Shown piece after piece: positions 34,323 to 43,765 of a stretch of DNA of 64,000 bases. Each line of letters begins with the position of its first letter. Position 1 is the stretch's first letter. This DNA comes from Vibrio sp. STUT-A11 (GTDB lineage Bacteria > Pseudomonadota > Gammaproteobacteria > Enterobacterales > Vibrionaceae). The notes under the pieces were generated by a model, which was not told where the DNA came from, searched no databases, and saw only the letters and a list, made by a program, of their open reading frames with translations. The stretch spans positions 2,108,001 through 2,172,000 of the forward strand of contig NZ_AP026763.1 of NCBI RefSeq assembly GCF_026000435.1. Direction: 5' to 3'. Position numbers and translations under genes: made by a program.

Positions 34323-35537
34323 TTGAAGTATTCTTACGTAGCTCGCCAACCAATTCTAGATAGAGAAAAGCGAACCATTGGTTATGAGCTTCTCTTTCGC
34401 GACGGCCCCAAAAATACCTTCCCTGAAGTAGAACCTGAGCTGGCTACCAGTCGATTGCTGTCCGATCATTTTCTATCGACGCATTACAATACATTAGGTA
34501 ACAAGCTGGGGTTTGTTAACTTCCCCCAGCAGAGTCTGATAAATCTGGTTCCGACGTTGTTTCCAAAAGACTCATTAGTTATCGAGGTTCTGGAAGATTG
34601 CGAGCCAACTGAAGAGCTGTTTAAAGCGATTAAACATTTGCATAAGTATGGTTACAGAATAGCCTTGGATGATTTTGTACCGACCAAAGCCTGGAAACGA
34701 TTTCTTCCTTATGTATCCATTATCAAGTTTGACATTCGCTTGGTGCCAATAGAAAAAGCGGCAATTTTCATTCAATCTCTTAGTCACTACAACATCGATT
34801 TTCTTGCAGAAAAAGTCGAGACCTATGAGGAGTTTGAACAAACTCTAGAAGCGGGATTCAATTACTTTCAGGGCTACTTCTTCAGCAAACCGGAGATGAT
34901 CAAGAAAAAGCAACTGAAACCCTCATTTCTGGCAGTTATCCAATTATGTAAAGAGATTGCGGATAAGCCCATCGATTTTGATGAAGTTGAACGACTCTTT
35001 TCTATTGATCTTTCACTTTCATACAAACTACTGACTTACGTTAATTCCGGTTATACGCTCGCCACCAAAATTAAGTCATTCAGACAAGCTCTGATTTACT
35101 TGGGTGAAGATCGCTTGCGACGATTCATCTCACTCGTAGCCATCGCTTCTGTCCAAGATGACAAACCGGATTCCCTGTATACCCTTGCAATCCAGCGCGC
35201 CCGAATGTGCGAATTATTGCTGAGCCTGATGAAGACGAAATACGATCCGGGGCAAGCCTTCCTGACTGGGATGTTTTCACTGCTTGACTCGCTGCTCGAT
35301 CAACCCCTGAGCGATGTGATCAACGATATCCCTGTGGATGACGATATCAAATTAGCGCTCACAAGCCACAAAGGTGTATTGGGTTACTTGCTGTCGATGA
35401 CTATCGATTATGAACAAGCAAACTGGGAGCGAGTTGAGAAATATTGCGCGGCTCTAAGACTCACAGAAGAGCAACTTGTCGAAGCATTTAACCAGTCTAC
35501 CGTCTGGGCTCAGGAACTGCTTTCCCAAAGATCTTAG
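34323..35537 (+). CDS. EAL-HDOD signalling protein (YuxH type)
   Basis: 404-residue protein with an N-terminal EAL domain (about 1-200) and a C-terminal HDOD domain (about 205-400). EAL landmarks are YELLF (EAL position), NFP, IEVLED, LDDF, IKFD and AEKVET, so the metal-binding acidic residues look mostly retained and c-di-GMP hydrolysis or binding is possible. The HDOD part lacks the HD-GYP catalytic signature. The start is TTG at 34323, because an in-frame TAA stands directly before it and the conserved N-terminus (YVARQPIL) begins at once. Monocistronic. Confidence 0.85.
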   Translation: MKYSYVARQPILDREKRTIGYELLFRDGPKNTFPEVEPELATSRLLSDHFLSTHYNTLGNKLGFVNFPQQSLINLVPTLFPKDSLVIEVLEDCEPTEELFKAIKHLHKYGYRIALDDFVPTKAWKRFLPYVSIIKFDIRLVPIEKAAIFIQSLSHYNIDFLAEKVETYEEFEQTLEAGFNYFQGYFFSKPEMIKKKQLKPSFLAVIQLCKEIADKPIDFDEVERLFSIDLSLSYKLLTYVNSGYTLATKIKSFRQALIYLGEDRLRRFISLVAIASVQDDKPDSLYTLAIQRARMCELLLSLMKTKYDPGQAFLTGMFSLLDSLLDQPLSDVINDIPVDDDIKLALTSHKGVLGYLLSMTIDYEQANWERVEKYCAALRLTEEQLVEAFNQSTVWAQELLSQRS

Positions 35538-35633
35538 CTGTTGCTTGTTTTGCTAAAGTAATTGCAGTGTATAATCCATCTCATATTACCTCACCAACGT
35601 GAGGCTGTTTAATTCAATAGAGATTTCTTTTTT

Positions 35634-36137
35634 ATGTCTTCTTCTTGCCCGTGCGGCTCCAATCTCAGTTACCAGCAATGCTGTCAAATTGCCCATTGCA
35701 ACCATGCCAACGTAGAAACACCCGAGCAGCTAATGCGCTCACGCTACAGTGCTCATGTTCTGGGTTTGGTGGACTATGTGGTCGCGACTTATCACCCGAG
35801 TTGTCATGCTGAAGCACAGCGAGAAGGCATTGCGCAGTCTATCGATAGTGATTGGTGTCAGCTTGAAGTGATAAAAGCTGAAGCAGGCAGCAACGAAAAT
35901 GAAGGGTTTGTTGAATTCAACGCCTACTTCAATGAAGACGGTAAACGCTACTCCCTGAGTGAGCGCTCACGCTTTGTCAAAGAGAATAGCCTTTGGTACT
36001 ACATTGACGGTACGTTTCCAGAAGAACAGCCAGAGCAAGACCCACGCCTGAGCCAGCCCGTCAGCAGCCTAAAAGTCGGCCGTAATGACCCATGTATTTG
36101 TGGTAGCGGTAAAAAATTTAAGAAGTGTTGTGGGTAG
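35634..36137 (+). CDS. ychJ: YchJ-like SEC-C protein (UPF0225)
   Basis: 167-residue protein with zinc-binding SEC-C motifs at both ends: CPCGSNLSYQQCC (residues 4-16) and CICGSGKKFKKCC at the C-terminus. Between them is the NTF2-like YchJ middle domain (RSRYSAHV...YVVATYHPS). The role is unknown; SEC-C motifs in SecA bind zinc and ribosomes or SecB. A tandem heptamer array starts 7 bp after the stop codon. Confidence 0.88.
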   Translation: MSSSCPCGSNLSYQQCCQIAHCNHANVETPEQLMRSRYSAHVLGLVDYVVATYHPSCHAEAQREGIAQSIDSDWCQLEVIKAEAGSNENEGFVEFNAYFNEDGKRYSLSERSRFVKENSLWYYIDGTFPEEQPEQDPRLSQPVSSLKVGRNDPCICGSGKKFKKCCG

Positions 36138-36143
36138 GAATAA

Positions 36144-36201
36144 GGTTCTAGGTTCTAGGTTCTAGGTTCTAGGTTCTAGGTTCTAGGTTCTAGGTTCTAG
36201 G
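36144..36201. repeat. Tandem heptamer array (GGTTCTA)x8
   Basis: Eight perfect head-to-tail copies of the 7-bp unit GGTTCTA (36144-36199) plus a partial unit. Perfect identity implies recent slippage, so copy number should vary between strains. It begins 7 bp past the ychJ stop. Confidence 0.95.
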
Positions 36202-36250
36202 AAAAGATTACGGATTATTTTGCAACCACCTAAAGCCTTCCTTTTAAACC

Positions 36251-36384
36251 GTCATTCCGAGGAGCCTTAGCGACATCAGGAATCTCCTAACAGTAGGTAC
36301 GTAAACCAAAGCAGGCACCCTTAATAAAAGCAAACTCGGATATTAGATCCTGAATCACGCTCCTTCGTCGCTGTACAGGATGAC
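36251..36384. repeat. Dispersed palindromic element, copy B
   Basis: A 134-bp element from GTCATTCC to CAGGATGAC, homologous to the copy at 2795-2927. The right-arm hairpin ATCCTG / CAGGAT pairs as in copy A (ATTCTG / CAGAAT), with a compensatory change on both sides. Confidence 0.75.
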
Positions 36385-36481
36385 CTAATTGGGCGGTAAA
36401 TTTCCGTAATCTGTAATCCGTATACCAAACCAATAAACACCAGAACTTACGTTTATCACTGAATTGGTCGCATTCTCCCCT

Positions 36482-36522
36482 AGTACCTAGGAACCAGGAC
36501 CTAGATTCTGAAAACCTAGGCC
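36482..36522. repeat. Degenerate heptamer copies in inverted orientation
   Basis: ACCTAG recurs at 36485, 36499 and 36514, spaced 14 and 15 nt, that is two units of the GGTTCTA array read on the other strand. It ends about 10 bp from the hisI stop. With the array it brackets the palindromic element. Confidence 0.6.
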
Positions 36523-36531
36523 CTATCTTTT

Positions 36532-37167
36532 TTACTTATGGCGTTCTTTAAGCTTATTCACTACGTCGTTCATAGACAGGCCTTGGTCTTGCAGCAAGAC
36601 CATTAAGTGATAAATTAAATCCGCCGATTCGCACACTAGTTCCGCCTTGTCACCCGACGTTGCCGCAAGCGCGACTTCAACGCCTTCTTCGCCCACTTTC
36701 TGCGAAATACGCTTGGTGCCACGGGCATAAAGGCTGGCGGTGTAAGAGGACTCTGGGTCGGCGTCCTTGCGGGCAGCCAATAGCTGCTCAAGTTGATGAA
36801 GCCACACCATTTGCGACTCTTCTTGCGGATCCCCATCCCAGCACGTTGTAGTACCCGTGTGGCAGGTTGGGCCAATCGGGTTCACCTTAACCAGCAAAGT
36901 ATCATTGTCACAATCGAGTGAGATGTTCACCAGCTGTAGAACGTTTCCCGAGGTTTCCCCTTTAGTCCACAAACGCTCTTTGGTGCGAGAGAAAAACGTC
37001 ACCTGACCTGTTTCACCCGTTTTTACCAGTGCATCCTGGTTCATGTAACCCATCATCAGAACTTGGCTTGACTCGAAGTCCTGGACGATAGCAGGTACCA
37101 GACCATCCACCTTCTCCCAGTTGATTCGCTCTTGTAGCGAACTTACTTCGGCGGCTGCAAAACTCAT
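36532..37167 (-). CDS. hisI: Bifunctional phosphoribosyl-AMP cyclohydrolase / phosphoribosyl-ATP pyrophosphatase
   Basis: Steps 2 and 3 of histidine synthesis in one 211-residue protein. The N-terminal cyclohydrolase half has the Zn/Mg motif DCDNDTLLVKV and GPTCHTGTTTCW (about residues 85-110). The C-terminal pyrophosphohydrolase half (about 120-211) has KRISQKVGEEGVEVALAA. Last gene of the his operon, overlapping hisF by 4 bp. No clear terminator follows; the repeat region at 36482 comes directly after. Confidence 0.96.
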   Translation of the reverse strand: MSFAAAEVSSLQERINWEKVDGLVPAIVQDFESSQVLMMGYMNQDALVKTGETGQVTFFSRTKERLWTKGETSGNVLQLVNISLDCDNDTLLVKVNPIGPTCHTGTTTCWDGDPQEESQMVWLHQLEQLLAARKDADPESSYTASLYARGTKRISQKVGEEGVEVALAATSGDKAELVCESADLIYHLMVLLQDQGLSMNDVVNKLKERHK

Positions 37168-37937
37168 ACTCGTACCTCTATACCTTGCTGTTTTAAATAC
37201 TGTTTCAACTCGCCAATATTGATGACTTGTTTGTGGAATACTGACGCTGCTAATGCGCCGTCAACATTCGCTTTTTGGTAAGCTTCTGCAAAGTGTTCCA
37301 TCGCACCAGCACCGCCTGAAGCAATCAGAGGCACCTTACACACTTCACGAACCATATTGAGCTGCTCAATATCGTAACCGTTGCGCACGCCGTCTTGGTT
37401 CATCATATTCAGTACGATTTCACCAGCGCCGCGTTTTTGTACTTCTTGCACCCAATCACGTGTTTCCCATTGTGTTGCTTTGGTACGCTCTTCATCGCCA
37501 GTAAACTGGTAAACCTGATATTTTCCCGTGTCCTTGTCATAGTATGAGTCGATGCCGACCACAATACATTGAACACCAAACTTATCAGCCAGATCCGTAA
37601 TCAGCTGTGGATTCGCGAGAGCCGGAGAGTTAATGGAAACCTTATCGGCACCAAACTCCAGAATACGCGCTGCATCTTCTGCAGATTTAATACCACCAGC
37701 CACACAGAAAGGAATATCGATGACTTCGGCTACACGCTTCACCCAACTTTTATCAACCACACGTCCGTCACTGGATGCCGTAATATCGTAAAATACCAGT
37801 TCGTCCGCGCCTTCTTCTGCGTAGCGCTGCGCAAGAGGGACAATGTCACCGATGATTTCATGGTTACGGAATTGTACCCCTTTCACCACCTGACCATCAC
37901 GCACATCAAGACATGGAATTATTCGCTTTGCCAACAT
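37164..37937 (-). CDS. hisF: Imidazole glycerol phosphate synthase, cyclase subunit
   Basis: Barrel subunit of the HisFH complex that makes imidazole glycerol phosphate and AICAR. The 257-residue (beta/alpha)8 protein starts MLAKRIIPCLDVRDGQVVKG with catalytic Asp11. The second catalytic Asp is in LNMMNQDGVRNGYD, and phosphate loops are CVAGGIKS and IASGGAG. It overlaps hisA by 19 bp and hisI by 4 bp. Confidence 0.97.
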   Translation of the reverse strand: MLAKRIIPCLDVRDGQVVKGVQFRNHEIIGDIVPLAQRYAEEGADELVFYDITASSDGRVVDKSWVKRVAEVIDIPFCVAGGIKSAEDAARILEFGADKVSINSPALANPQLITDLADKFGVQCIVVGIDSYYDKDTGKYQVYQFTGDEERTKATQWETRDWVQEVQKRGAGEIVLNMMNQDGVRNGYDIEQLNMVREVCKVPLIASGGAGAMEHFAEAYQKANVDGALAASVFHKQVINIGELKQYLKQQGIEVRV

Positions 37938-38656
37938 GTGAATGCCTCCTCTGCTGTGAATTTACCATCAAGCAATGCGCGGCCAACGATTACACCTGCC
38001 ACTCCGCTGCCTTTCAGCGCTTCGATATCGGTTAGTGAACCGATACCGCCTGAAGATTGAAACTGAACTTGTGGGTACTGCTTGCAAAGATCCACGTACA
38101 GATCAACGTTAGAGCCTTCAAGCGTGCCGTCACGAGAAATATCCGTACACAGAACATGCTTCAGCCCTACGGTCAGATAGTCGTCGATAAGCGCTTCTAT
38201 CGTAACACCAGAATCTTCCTGCCAACCAGAGATAGCAACTTTACGTGTGCCATCCGGGTCGATGTTGATATCTAAAGCCAGAACGATCTTCTCTGCTCCG
38301 TACTTTTCCATCCAGCCTTTTACTAGCTCTGGCTGTTTAACGGCTGTAGAGCCAACTACAACACGCTGAGCGCCCGCTTCTAACAGATCCACAACGTCCT
38401 GTTCAACGCGAACCCCCCCACCAATCTGAATGTTGGCTGGAGTGCTTGCCAATAGTTTTGCAATCAGATCAAGCTGTCGTGCAGACGTGTCTTTTGCACC
38501 TGTTAAGTCAACCAAATGCAGCCAATTTGCACCCGCTTGATGATACAGGTTGAACTGCTCTGCTGGATCAACTTTGTATTCAGTTACTTGTCCGTAATCA
38601 CCTTGGTAAAGACGAACCACCTGTCCTTCAATTAAATCAAGAGCTGGAATAATCAC
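37919..38656 (-). CDS. hisA: ProFAR isomerase
   Basis: Opens the ribose ring of ProFAR to PRFAR. A (beta/alpha)8 barrel of 245 residues, homologous to HisF. Catalytic Asp8 is in MIIPALDLIEGQVVRL and the second Asp in LCTDISRDGTLEGSN. Phosphate loops are QIGGGVR and SSGGIGS. It is between hisH (13-bp gap) and hisF. Confidence 0.97.
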   Translation of the reverse strand: MIIPALDLIEGQVVRLYQGDYGQVTEYKVDPAEQFNLYHQAGANWLHLVDLTGAKDTSARQLDLIAKLLASTPANIQIGGGVRVEQDVVDLLEAGAQRVVVGSTAVKQPELVKGWMEKYGAEKIVLALDINIDPDGTRKVAISGWQEDSGVTIEALIDDYLTVGLKHVLCTDISRDGTLEGSNVDLYVDLCKQYPQVQFQSSGGIGSLTDIEALKGSGVAGVIVGRALLDGKFTAEEAFTCWQSE

Positions 38657-38669
38657 ACTAAATTCCTTT

Positions 38670-39284
38670 TTATAATTCTAAGAAGTTTTGAATAAGCTTC
38701 GCGCCCGCTTTTGAAGAACGCTCAGGGTGGAATTGCACTCCGTAGTAGTTGCCGCTCTGTACTGCTGCGGTGAACGGATTGCCGTAATTACACTCAGCAA
38801 TGGTGTAATCTCCGACTGGCATCGCAAAGCTGTGTACAAAGTAGAAGTACTCACCCTCTTCGATGCCTTTAAACAACGGGTTACCCGGTTTCGCAGTAAC
38901 CGTATTCCATCCCATGTGTGGCAGCGGTAAATCGCCCGTTTGAAGCAGTTTCACTTCGCCATCACAAAGACCCAGACATTCAACCAGCTCATCGGCTTTT
39001 TGGCCTTTCTCTTGAGAAACCTTACCCAATAGTTGCATGCCCAGACAAATTCCAAGAAGCGGCTTTTCGACCTTTTTCACCAGCTCGATTAGATCGCGCT
39101 CCTCAAGGTTTTTCATCGCTTCGCTTGCTGTACCTACACCTGGCAAGAAAAGTTTATCCGCCGCCAAGACGACTTGAGAGTCTTTTGAAACGGTTACTGT
39201 GTAGCCAAGGCGCTCGATGGCAAATCTCACCGAAGAAACGTTGGCACAGCCAGTATCAATAATCACAACTTTTTGTTCTGTCAC
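38670..39284 (-). CDS. hisH: Imidazole glycerol phosphate synthase, glutaminase subunit
   Basis: Class I glutamine amidotransferase that supplies ammonia to HisF, 204 residues. The nucleophile elbow is LLGICLGMQLL with Cys near residue 82. The His and Glu of the triad are in YGVQFHPERSS near residue 186. N-terminal VVIDTGCANVSSV is family-typical. Confidence 0.97.
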   Translation of the reverse strand: MTEQKVVIIDTGCANVSSVRFAIERLGYTVTVSKDSQVVLAADKLFLPGVGTASEAMKNLEERDLIELVKKVEKPLLGICLGMQLLGKVSQEKGQKADELVECLGLCDGEVKLLQTGDLPLPHMGWNTVTAKPGNPLFKGIEEGEYFYFVHSFAMPVGDYTIAECNYGNPFTAAVQSGNYYGVQFHPERSSKAGAKLIQNFLEL

Positions 39285-39320
39285 TGAACTCTTCTCCTAT
39301 CAATACGCTAAGAAATGGCC

Positions 39321-40394
39321 TTAAAGAACGCCTTTACTACTTGGCAGTTCGTTACCTTCTACTTTGATCGCCTGGCGCAATGTGCGGCCGAAGGCTTTAA
39401 ACAAGCTTTCAATGATGTGGTGATCATTGTCGCCAGCAGAAGACAGGTGCAGAGTACATGCTAACGTATCGGTCAATGAGCGGAAGAAGTGCACCACCAT
39501 TTCTGTCGATAAATCGCCCACTTGCTCACGGCCAAATTCCGCGTCGAATTTAAGGAATGGACGGCCTGATAAATCTAATGCACATTGTGCCAGACACTCA
39601 TCCATCGGTAAGCTAAAGCCAAAGCGGCCAATACCACGTTTATCGCCTAGTGCTTCTTTCAGTGCCTGTCCAAGTGCAAGCGCGGTATCTTCGATAGTGT
39701 GGTGATCATCGATGTGAAGATCGCCTTCTACTTTGCATACCATCTGAAAACCACCGTGAGTTGCGATTTGATCAAGCATGTGATCAAAGAAACCCAAACC
39801 CGTTGAAATGTCGTTACCGCCTTGCTCATCAAGATTCACGGCAACTCTGATGTCCGTTTCTTTGGTTGTACGAATAACTTCAGCGACACGCGCTTTTACT
39901 GTCAGATCTTTCAGAATTTGCTTCCAACCCATGGTCTCTGGGTTGTATTGAATACCACGGATGGCCATGTTTTCAGCAAGTTGAAGGTCCGTAGGACGGT
40001 CACCAATCACAACCGAATTCTGGAAGTCGACTTTTCCGCCCTGAAGGTATTCTTTCACCATACCTAACTTAGGTTTACGGCAAGAGCAGTCTTCGTCGTC
40101 AAAGTGAGGACAGATAAGAACGTCATCAAACTTCACGCCTTGAGATTCAAAAATCTCCATCATCATATTGTGTGGCGCATCAAAGTCTTCTTGTGGGTAG
40201 CTATCTGTACCCAAGCCATCCTGGTTAGTCACCATCACTAAACGGTAACCTGCGTCTTGTAAAGCAAGCAAGCTTGGGATCACGTATGGCTCTAATTTCA
40301 ACTTATCGAGGCGGTCTACTTGGAAATCAATCGGAGGCTCAACGATCAGTGTGCCATCACGGTCAATAAAAAGGATTTTTTGTTGTTTGCTCAC
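39321..40394 (-). CDS. hisB: Bifunctional histidinol-phosphatase / imidazoleglycerol-phosphate dehydratase
   Basis: Steps 6 and 8 of the pathway in one 357-residue protein. The N-terminal HAD phosphatase has DRDGTLI (residues 10-16), and a zinc loop with CPHFDDEDCSCRKPK near residue 95. The C-terminal dehydratase (about 165-357) has the two metal motifs FFDHMLDQIATHGG / DDHHTIED and DNDHHIIESLFKA. A 68-bp gap precedes it after hisC, longer than other gaps in the operon. Confidence 0.97.
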   Translation of the reverse strand: MSKQQKILFIDRDGTLIVEPPIDFQVDRLDKLKLEPYVIPSLLALQDAGYRLVMVTNQDGLGTDSYPQEDFDAPHNMMMEIFESQGVKFDDVLICPHFDDEDCSCRKPKLGMVKEYLQGGKVDFQNSVVIGDRPTDLQLAENMAIRGIQYNPETMGWKQILKDLTVKARVAEVIRTTKETDIRVAVNLDEQGGNDISTGLGFFDHMLDQIATHGGFQMVCKVEGDLHIDDHHTIEDTALALGQALKEALGDKRGIGRFGFSLPMDECLAQCALDLSGRPFLKFDAEFGREQVGDLSTEMVVHFFRSLTDTLACTLHLSSAGDNDHHIIESLFKAFGRTLRQAIKVEGNELPSSKGVL

Positions 40395-40462
40395 TAGAAC
40401 ATCCTTATTGCTAATCTTGGTTGGCTCCCACTCTATTGTGAGAGCAAAGTAACTTTATGGCT

Positions 40463-41503
40463 TTACGAATAGTAGTTTCGAATAAATCCAAGTGTCTTTT
40501 CGCACTCTTCGCGATTGCCGACACTGATACGCACACAGTTTTCAATCGGCGAGTTACGTAAAATAATGCCCGTATCCCATGCAGCTTTGAACAGCGCGTC
40601 ACCATCTGGGAATTTCACCAACAGATAGTTCCCCCAGCCTTCGAACACTTCGAGCCCAGGAATCATGGTCAAACCAACTTGCAGGTAAGCTCGGTTGGCG
40701 TTGAGGTCCAGAACCTGAAACTTAGCGCGAGCTAAACCGGCTTCCGATAATGCTTGTGTCGCAATATCTGCAACCGGAACAGGTACAGGATAAGGTGCGA
40801 TAACTTTAAGAAGTACATTAATCAGCTCTTCATTTGCAAGCGTAAATCCACAGCGCAGACCAGCAAGTGCAAATGCTTTCGATAACGTACGCAGGATCGC
40901 TAAGTTCGGGTATTGCTCCAGTAAGTCTACCGTTGAGGCTTCAGGACAAAAATCGATGTAGGCTTCATCCATAACCACAATCGCGCGATCTTTGGTCATC
41001 TCAAGAAGAGAGACGATGTCTTCGCGCTTAACCAAGTTACCGGTTGGGTTATTCGGTGAACAAACAAATACCAGCTTCACATTATCGAGATTCGCCTCAA
41101 TACCCGCCAGATCAAGTTGCCAGTCTGAAGTCAGTGGTACAGTCTTACGCTCAACACCAATCGTTTCTGCGCTGATCGAGTACATACCGTAAGTTGGTGG
41201 ACAATAAAGGATGGCGTCTTCACCCGGCTCACAGAAAGCACGTACGAGTAGCTCAATACCTTCATCAGCACCACGTGACGTCAGTGTCTGCTCCGGTTTC
41301 ACGCCAGCATAAGCAGCGTATGCCGCAATGAGTTCTTTTGGCTGACACTCGCTGTAGCGATTAAGACGAGCAAAATCGGTTTTGTATTCATTATCAAATG
41401 GTGATTCGTTGGCATTCAGCCAAACATCACCGGTACCGCCAATACGGCGAGCAGATAAGTAAGGCGTTAATTCCTGGACTTGTTTACGCGCTAGCTTTTC
41501 CAT
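40463..41503 (-). CDS. hisC: Histidinol-phosphate aminotransferase
   Basis: PLP enzyme converting imidazole acetol phosphate to histidinol phosphate, 346 residues, fold-type I. PLP lysine is in RTLSKAFALAGLRCGF (about residue 210), the conserved Asp in VVMDEAYIDF, and NNPTGN at about 152. It lies 15 bp after hisD. Confidence 0.97.
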   Translation of the reverse strand: MEKLARKQVQELTPYLSARRIGGTGDVWLNANESPFDNEYKTDFARLNRYSECQPKELIAAYAAYAGVKPEQTLTSRGADEGIELLVRAFCEPGEDAILYCPPTYGMYSISAETIGVERKTVPLTSDWQLDLAGIEANLDNVKLVFVCSPNNPTGNLVKREDIVSLLEMTKDRAIVVMDEAYIDFCPEASTVDLLEQYPNLAILRTLSKAFALAGLRCGFTLANEELINVLLKVIAPYPVPVPVADIATQALSEAGLARAKFQVLDLNANRAYLQVGLTMIPGLEVFEGWGNYLLVKFPDGDALFKAAWDTGIILRNSPIENCVRISVGNREECEKTLGFIRNYYS

Positions 41504-41518
41504 CTCAATGTTTCCTTG

Positions 41519-42811
41519 TTACTTCGCTGCCAGTTTTTCTACACGAATCGTTACTGCACGCTTGTGTGCATCCAGACCTTCCGCTTCCGCCATGGTAACA
41601 ACCGTAGGAGCCAGGTTTTTCAGGCCTTCAGCAGAGAGTTCTTGAACGGTCATACGTTTAGAGAAATCCGCTAAGCCAAGGCTAGAGTATGTGCGAGTGT
41701 AGCCGTACGTTGGAAGCACGTGGTTCGTACCTGACGCGTAGTCACCCGCAGATTCAGGCGACCAGTCACCCAAGAAAATAGAGCCAGCGTTATCAAGCAG
41801 AGGCAGCAACTCACGCGGGTTTTTAGTTTGAACAATTAAGTGCTCTGGGCCGTAGTAGTTAGAGATAGAAACCGCTTGAGTCAGGGATTCAGCGATAATG
41901 ATCAAACTTGATGCTAGTGCCTTTTGTGCGATGTCCGCACGCGAGAGCTGTTTCAGTTGACGTTGTACGGCATCTGTTACTTGGTCTGCGATGATTGCAG
42001 AAGGAGTAACCAGTACTACTTGGGAGTCAGGACCGTGCTCTGCCTGGCTCAGTAGGTCAGCAGCGATAAAATCAGCGTCAGCCGTGTCATCAGCAAGAAC
42101 CAACACTTCAGACGGACCAGCAGGCATGTCAATCGCTGCGCCACGGAAATCATTGCTTACCTGGCGTTTTGCCTCTGTAACATACGCGTTGCCTGGGCCG
42201 AAAATTTTATCAACTTTAGAAACCGTTTCCGTTCCGTAAGCCATCGCTGCAACCGCTTGGCCACCACCAACATTGTATACTTCGTCGATGCCGCAAAGTT
42301 TTGCAACGTACAGGATTTCATCAGCAATTGGCGGAGGAGAACAAAGCACCACTTTGCGACAACCTGCAATTTTTGCTGGTACACCAAGCATCAAAACGGT
42401 TGATGGCAATGGCGCGCTGCCCCCCGGGATGTACAAGCCGACTTTTTGGATTGGACGAGTTACTTGCTCACACATTACACCCGGTTGAGTCTCAACTTTA
42501 ATTGGCTGAGGCTTTTGCGCTTTGTGGAACTTAGCAATATTGTCATAAGCTTGATTCAACGCGCTTTTCATCTTCTCAGACAGACGATCGGCAGCTGCAT
42601 CAATTTCACTAGCAGAAACACGAATTGAATCCGGCTTCACGCGGTCAAACTTTTCAGTAAGTTCTACAAGTGCTACATCACCTTCGCTACGCACTTTCGC
42701 AATAACGTCTGCAACCGCAGCAGTAATGTTTGCGCCTTCTGCGATGGCAGGACGCTCTAAAATCGAATCTTGTTGATTCTCACTCAGTGATTGCCAAACA
42801 ACTGTTCTCAT
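41519..42811 (-). CDS. hisD: Histidinol dehydrogenase
   Basis: Zinc enzyme that oxidises histidinol to histidine in two NAD-dependent steps, 430 residues. The signature region is IDMPAGPSEVLVLADDTADADFIAADLLSQAEHGPDSQ (starting near residue 226), with Gln and His zinc ligands in QAEHGPDS. It lies 5 bp after hisG. Confidence 0.97.
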   Translation of the reverse strand: MRTVVWQSLSENQQDSILERPAIAEGANITAAVADVIAKVRSEGDVALVELTEKFDRVKPDSIRVSASEIDAAADRLSEKMKSALNQAYDNIAKFHKAQKPQPIKVETQPGVMCEQVTRPIQKVGLYIPGGSAPLPSTVLMLGVPAKIAGCRKVVLCSPPPIADEILYVAKLCGIDEVYNVGGGQAVAAMAYGTETVSKVDKIFGPGNAYVTEAKRQVSNDFRGAAIDMPAGPSEVLVLADDTADADFIAADLLSQAEHGPDSQVVLVTPSAIIADQVTDAVQRQLKQLSRADIAQKALASSLIIIAESLTQAVSISNYYGPEHLIVQTKNPRELLPLLDNAGSIFLGDWSPESAGDYASGTNHVLPTYGYTRTYSSLGLADFSKRMTVQELSAEGLKNLAPTVVTMAEAEGLDAHKRAVTIRVEKLAAK

Positions 42812-42816
42812 GACCC

Positions 42817-43713
42817 TTACTCCATCATTTTTTCAATTGGTAGCACGAGAATTGAGCTCGCACCTAGCTCTTTTAGCTGTTCCATTGTTTCCCAGAACAG
42901 ATTCTCAGAGCTCACCAAGTGAACCGCCATTTTCTGCTTGTCTGCTGATAATGGTAATACAGTTGGGTCTTCCGCACCCGGTAGTAGCGCTTTAATTTGT
43001 TCCAGCTTTTCTGCTGGCGCGTGCAGCATGATGTATTTTGACTCTTTTGCTTGCTGAACACCTTGCATACGCGTAAGTAGCTTGTTGATCAGCGCCGTCT
43101 TATCCGCGTCGAACTCACCCAAGCGTTGAATAAGCGTTGCTTTTGATTTGAAGATGACTTCGGCTTCTTTAAGACCGTTTGCTTCTAATGTTGCACCTGT
43201 TGAAACCAAGTCGGCAATCGCATCAGCCAGACCAGCACGTGGTGCAACTTCTACAGAGCCTGTGAGCATACAAGCTGAGAACGGTACACCGGCTTTATCC
43301 ATGTATGCTTTAAGCAGGTGTGGGTAGGTTGTTGCGATGCGCTTGCCCGCTAAATCTTGAGGGCCGTTATATTCTTCGTCCTTATCGATGGCAATAGACA
43401 GACGGCAACCACCAAAATCAAGGCGGCGAAGTTGAACAAATTCACACGGCTCACCTTGTACTTTACGGTCTAAACGCACTTCTTCCAGTTCGTTTTCACC
43501 GATGAAACCTAAGTCAACAACACCATCCATAACCAGACCTGGAATATCGTCATCACGTACGAGTAGCAAATCAATTGGCATATTTTCTGAATGAACCACA
43601 AGACGCTCACCCATTAGATTAAACTTCACGCCGCACTGTTTAAGTAGAGCTTGGCTCTCTTTGCTAAGACGACCTTTTTTCTGAATTGCGATTCTTAAGC
43701 GTTGTGATTGCAT
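42817..43713 (-). CDS. hisG: ATP phosphoribosyltransferase (long form)
   Basis: First, feedback-inhibited step of histidine synthesis, 298 residues. Its N-terminal catalytic part resembles a type II periplasmic-binding fold, with the PRPP loop DLVSTGATLEANGL (about 168), and the C-terminal ACT-like regulatory domain (about 225-298) is present, so it needs no HisZ. The start at 43713 (MQSQRLRIAIQKKG) has AGGGA 7 nt upstream and matches the E. coli start; in-frame codons to 43731 are not conserved. Confidence 0.97.
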   Translation of the reverse strand: MQSQRLRIAIQKKGRLSKESQALLKQCGVKFNLMGERLVVHSENMPIDLLLVRDDDIPGLVMDGVVDLGFIGENELEEVRLDRKVQGEPCEFVQLRRLDFGGCRLSIAIDKDEEYNGPQDLAGKRIATTYPHLLKAYMDKAGVPFSACMLTGSVEVAPRAGLADAIADLVSTGATLEANGLKEAEVIFKSKATLIQRLGEFDADKTALINKLLTRMQGVQQAKESKYIMLHAPAEKLEQIKALLPGAEDPTVLPLSADKQKMAVHLVSSENLFWETMEQLKELGASSILVLPIEKMME

Positions 43714-43765
43714 TGCTATGTCCCTGTACAAGATATTGAAAACTAACTATTTTTTAAACCAAAAA

